NCBI RefSeq assembly: GCF_018130465.1 | Contig: NZ_JAFCKJ010000011.1 | Location: forward strand, 124,001 to 188,000 | DNA: 64,000 nucleotides | Reading direction: 5' to 3' | Origin: Bradyrhizobium canariense | Lineage (GTDB): Bacteria; Pseudomonadota; Alphaproteobacteria; Rhizobiales; Xanthobacteraceae | Made by a program: the position numbers and the translations under genes | Part shown: piece by piece, positions 63,351 through 64,000 of the stretch | Position numbering within the stretch: position 1 is the first letter of the stretch | Layout of the letters: each line of letters opens with the position of its first letter | The notes under the pieces: model-generated | The model's input: only the letters and a program-made list of their open reading frames with translations | Databases searched by the model: none | What the model was told of the DNA's origin: nothing

Positions 63351-64000
63351 ATGATGTTCATTCAGAATCTGCGAATTGGCACCAAGCTCGCCATCACCTC
63401 GGCGCTGACCATCGCGCTCGTCGCGCTGATGATCCTCCTCCAGATGAGCGGAGGTGCCGAGGTCCAGAAGCTCAGCAATGGAGCATCAGGACAGCAGGCG
63501 ATCGCGCAAAACGCCGCGGAAGCGAAGGCGTCGGTGCGGGGGATGCAGATCGGGATTCGCGACATCCTGACGTCGAGCTCGCCGACCGAGATGCAGAAGG
63601 CCGCCAGCTATTTCAACGACCGGCAGACGGCGGCCCTGAAGTTCTCCGGTGAAATGGCAAGGCTCTCGCAATCGCCGGAGAACCACAAGCGTATCGACCG
63701 GCTGACAGTGTTGATCGGCAACTTCCAGAAGGGCGAGCAGCAGATCGAGGCGATCCGCAAGCAGGAGCTCGCGCTCGAGTCGAAGAAGGACGGCGAAGCG
63801 GCGACGCAATTGGCAAAGCTGACCGCTGAGGTCGACCGCATCCGCAAGGAGAGTTTGGCTCCGATCAACGCGGAAATATCGGGACTTGCAGACGAGATCA
63901 CCAACTTCGCCAAGCAGAAGAGTGCAGAGGCGCGCACGGCTGCGGAAGCAGAGGCTGCGTCCGTTGCGCGGACGTCATTCATCGCAGGCGTGCTGGTCGC
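63351..64000 (+). CDS. Methyl-accepting chemotaxis protein, N-terminal part
   Basis: The gene begins [19 protein letters not shown] and is cut by the window end after about 216 codons. It shows TM1 (about 13-31), a helical periplasmic sensor with several SxE/KxE-rich helices, and the beginning of TM2 (FIAGVLVA). It has the same N-terminal plan as the MCP gene just upstream, so the two are probably a tandem duplication with diverged sensors. GAGGA lies ten bases before the ATG at 63351. Confidence 0.88.
   Translation, partial: MMFIQNLRIGTKLAITSALTIALVALMILLQMSGGAEVQKLSNGASGQQAIAQNAAEAKASVRGMQIGIRDILTSSSPTEMQKAASYFNDRQTAALKFSGEMARLSQSPENHKRIDRLTVLIGNFQKGEQQIEAIRKQELALESKKDGEAATQLAKLTAEVDRIRKESLAPINAEISGLADEITNFAKQKSAEARTAAEAEAASVARTSFIAGVLV

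Overview
This window looks like ordinary core chromosome of a Bradyrhizobium-type alphaproteobacterium (Nitrobacteraceae). The DNA is GC-rich throughout. It carries a CcrM-type GANTC methyltransferase, a GTTC-N7-GTTC LexA-type box, an alphaproteobacterial mutY-DUF721-dsbA-smc gene order, DUF1127, DUF1236, DUF3096 and DUF6894 small proteins, several methyl-accepting chemotaxis proteins, and palindromic intergenic repeats of the kind common in this genus. I see no rRNA, tRNA, CRISPR array, insertion sequence, phage or integron. All long genes are intact except the two cut by the window ends.

Layout. 1-8.6 kb: M48 protease (partial), lemA, an Rsm22-like ribosome assembly factor, smc, a DsbA-like oxidoreductase, a DUF721 protein, mutY and a thioesterase. 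8.7-12.5 kb: a flavin monooxygenase, a glutathione S-transferase, a LysR regulator facing an NTF2-like protein, and a DUF1127 protein. 12.8-17.4 kb: an MCP, a second GST, a small membrane protein and ccrM. 17.8-22.4 kb: a YpfJ metallopeptidase, moaB, a MarR-GNAT fusion with a palindromic operator, a glycosyltransferase-like protein and an RMD1 protein. 22.4-28.8 kb: a phosphoketolase-acetate kinase pair, a SplB-like radical SAM protein behind a LexA-type box, a glyoxalase-fold protein and RNase HII. 28.9-36.7 kb: a GT39-like membrane protein, a small membrane protein, a uracil-DNA glycosylase, ETF-ubiquinone oxidoreductase, a TPR protein and ispE. 36.8-40.2 kb: a four-gene minus-strand unit, hxlR-KAS-rhtB-hydrolase. 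40.6-47.4 kb: a polyprenyl diphosphate synthase, a DUF2007 protein, a TrmN6-like methyltransferase, a 32-residue membrane peptide, an S49 peptidase and glyQS. 47.6-57.3 kb: DUF1236 and DUF3096 proteins, ppdK with a histone-H1-like N-terminus, a SleB-type cell wall hydrolase, and nadABC with paired operator-like palindromes. 57.7-64 kb: an MFS transporter, an AcuI-type reductase, small conserved proteins, and two tandem MCP genes, the last cut by the window end.

Functional groupings: genome maintenance (smc, mutY, rnhB, udg, SplB-like, ccrM), NAD synthesis (nadABC), C2/C3 carbon metabolism (xfp-ackA, ppdK), isoprenoids and quinone electron transfer (ispE, polyprenyl synthase, ETF-QO), translation (glyQS, Rsm22, TrmN6-like) and chemotaxis (three MCPs). 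The less ordinary signals are mostly regulatory or architectural: the LexA-type box, the GANTC cluster at the ccrM start, the double palindrome upstream of nadA, a 15-bp direct repeat with a 21-bp period, the hxlR-KAS-rhtB-hydrolase unit, the H1-like PPDK tail, and a mosaic of inverted-repeat elements in which a small palindrome is nested inside two different larger elements. I did not find a clearly novel multi-gene defence or mobile system.
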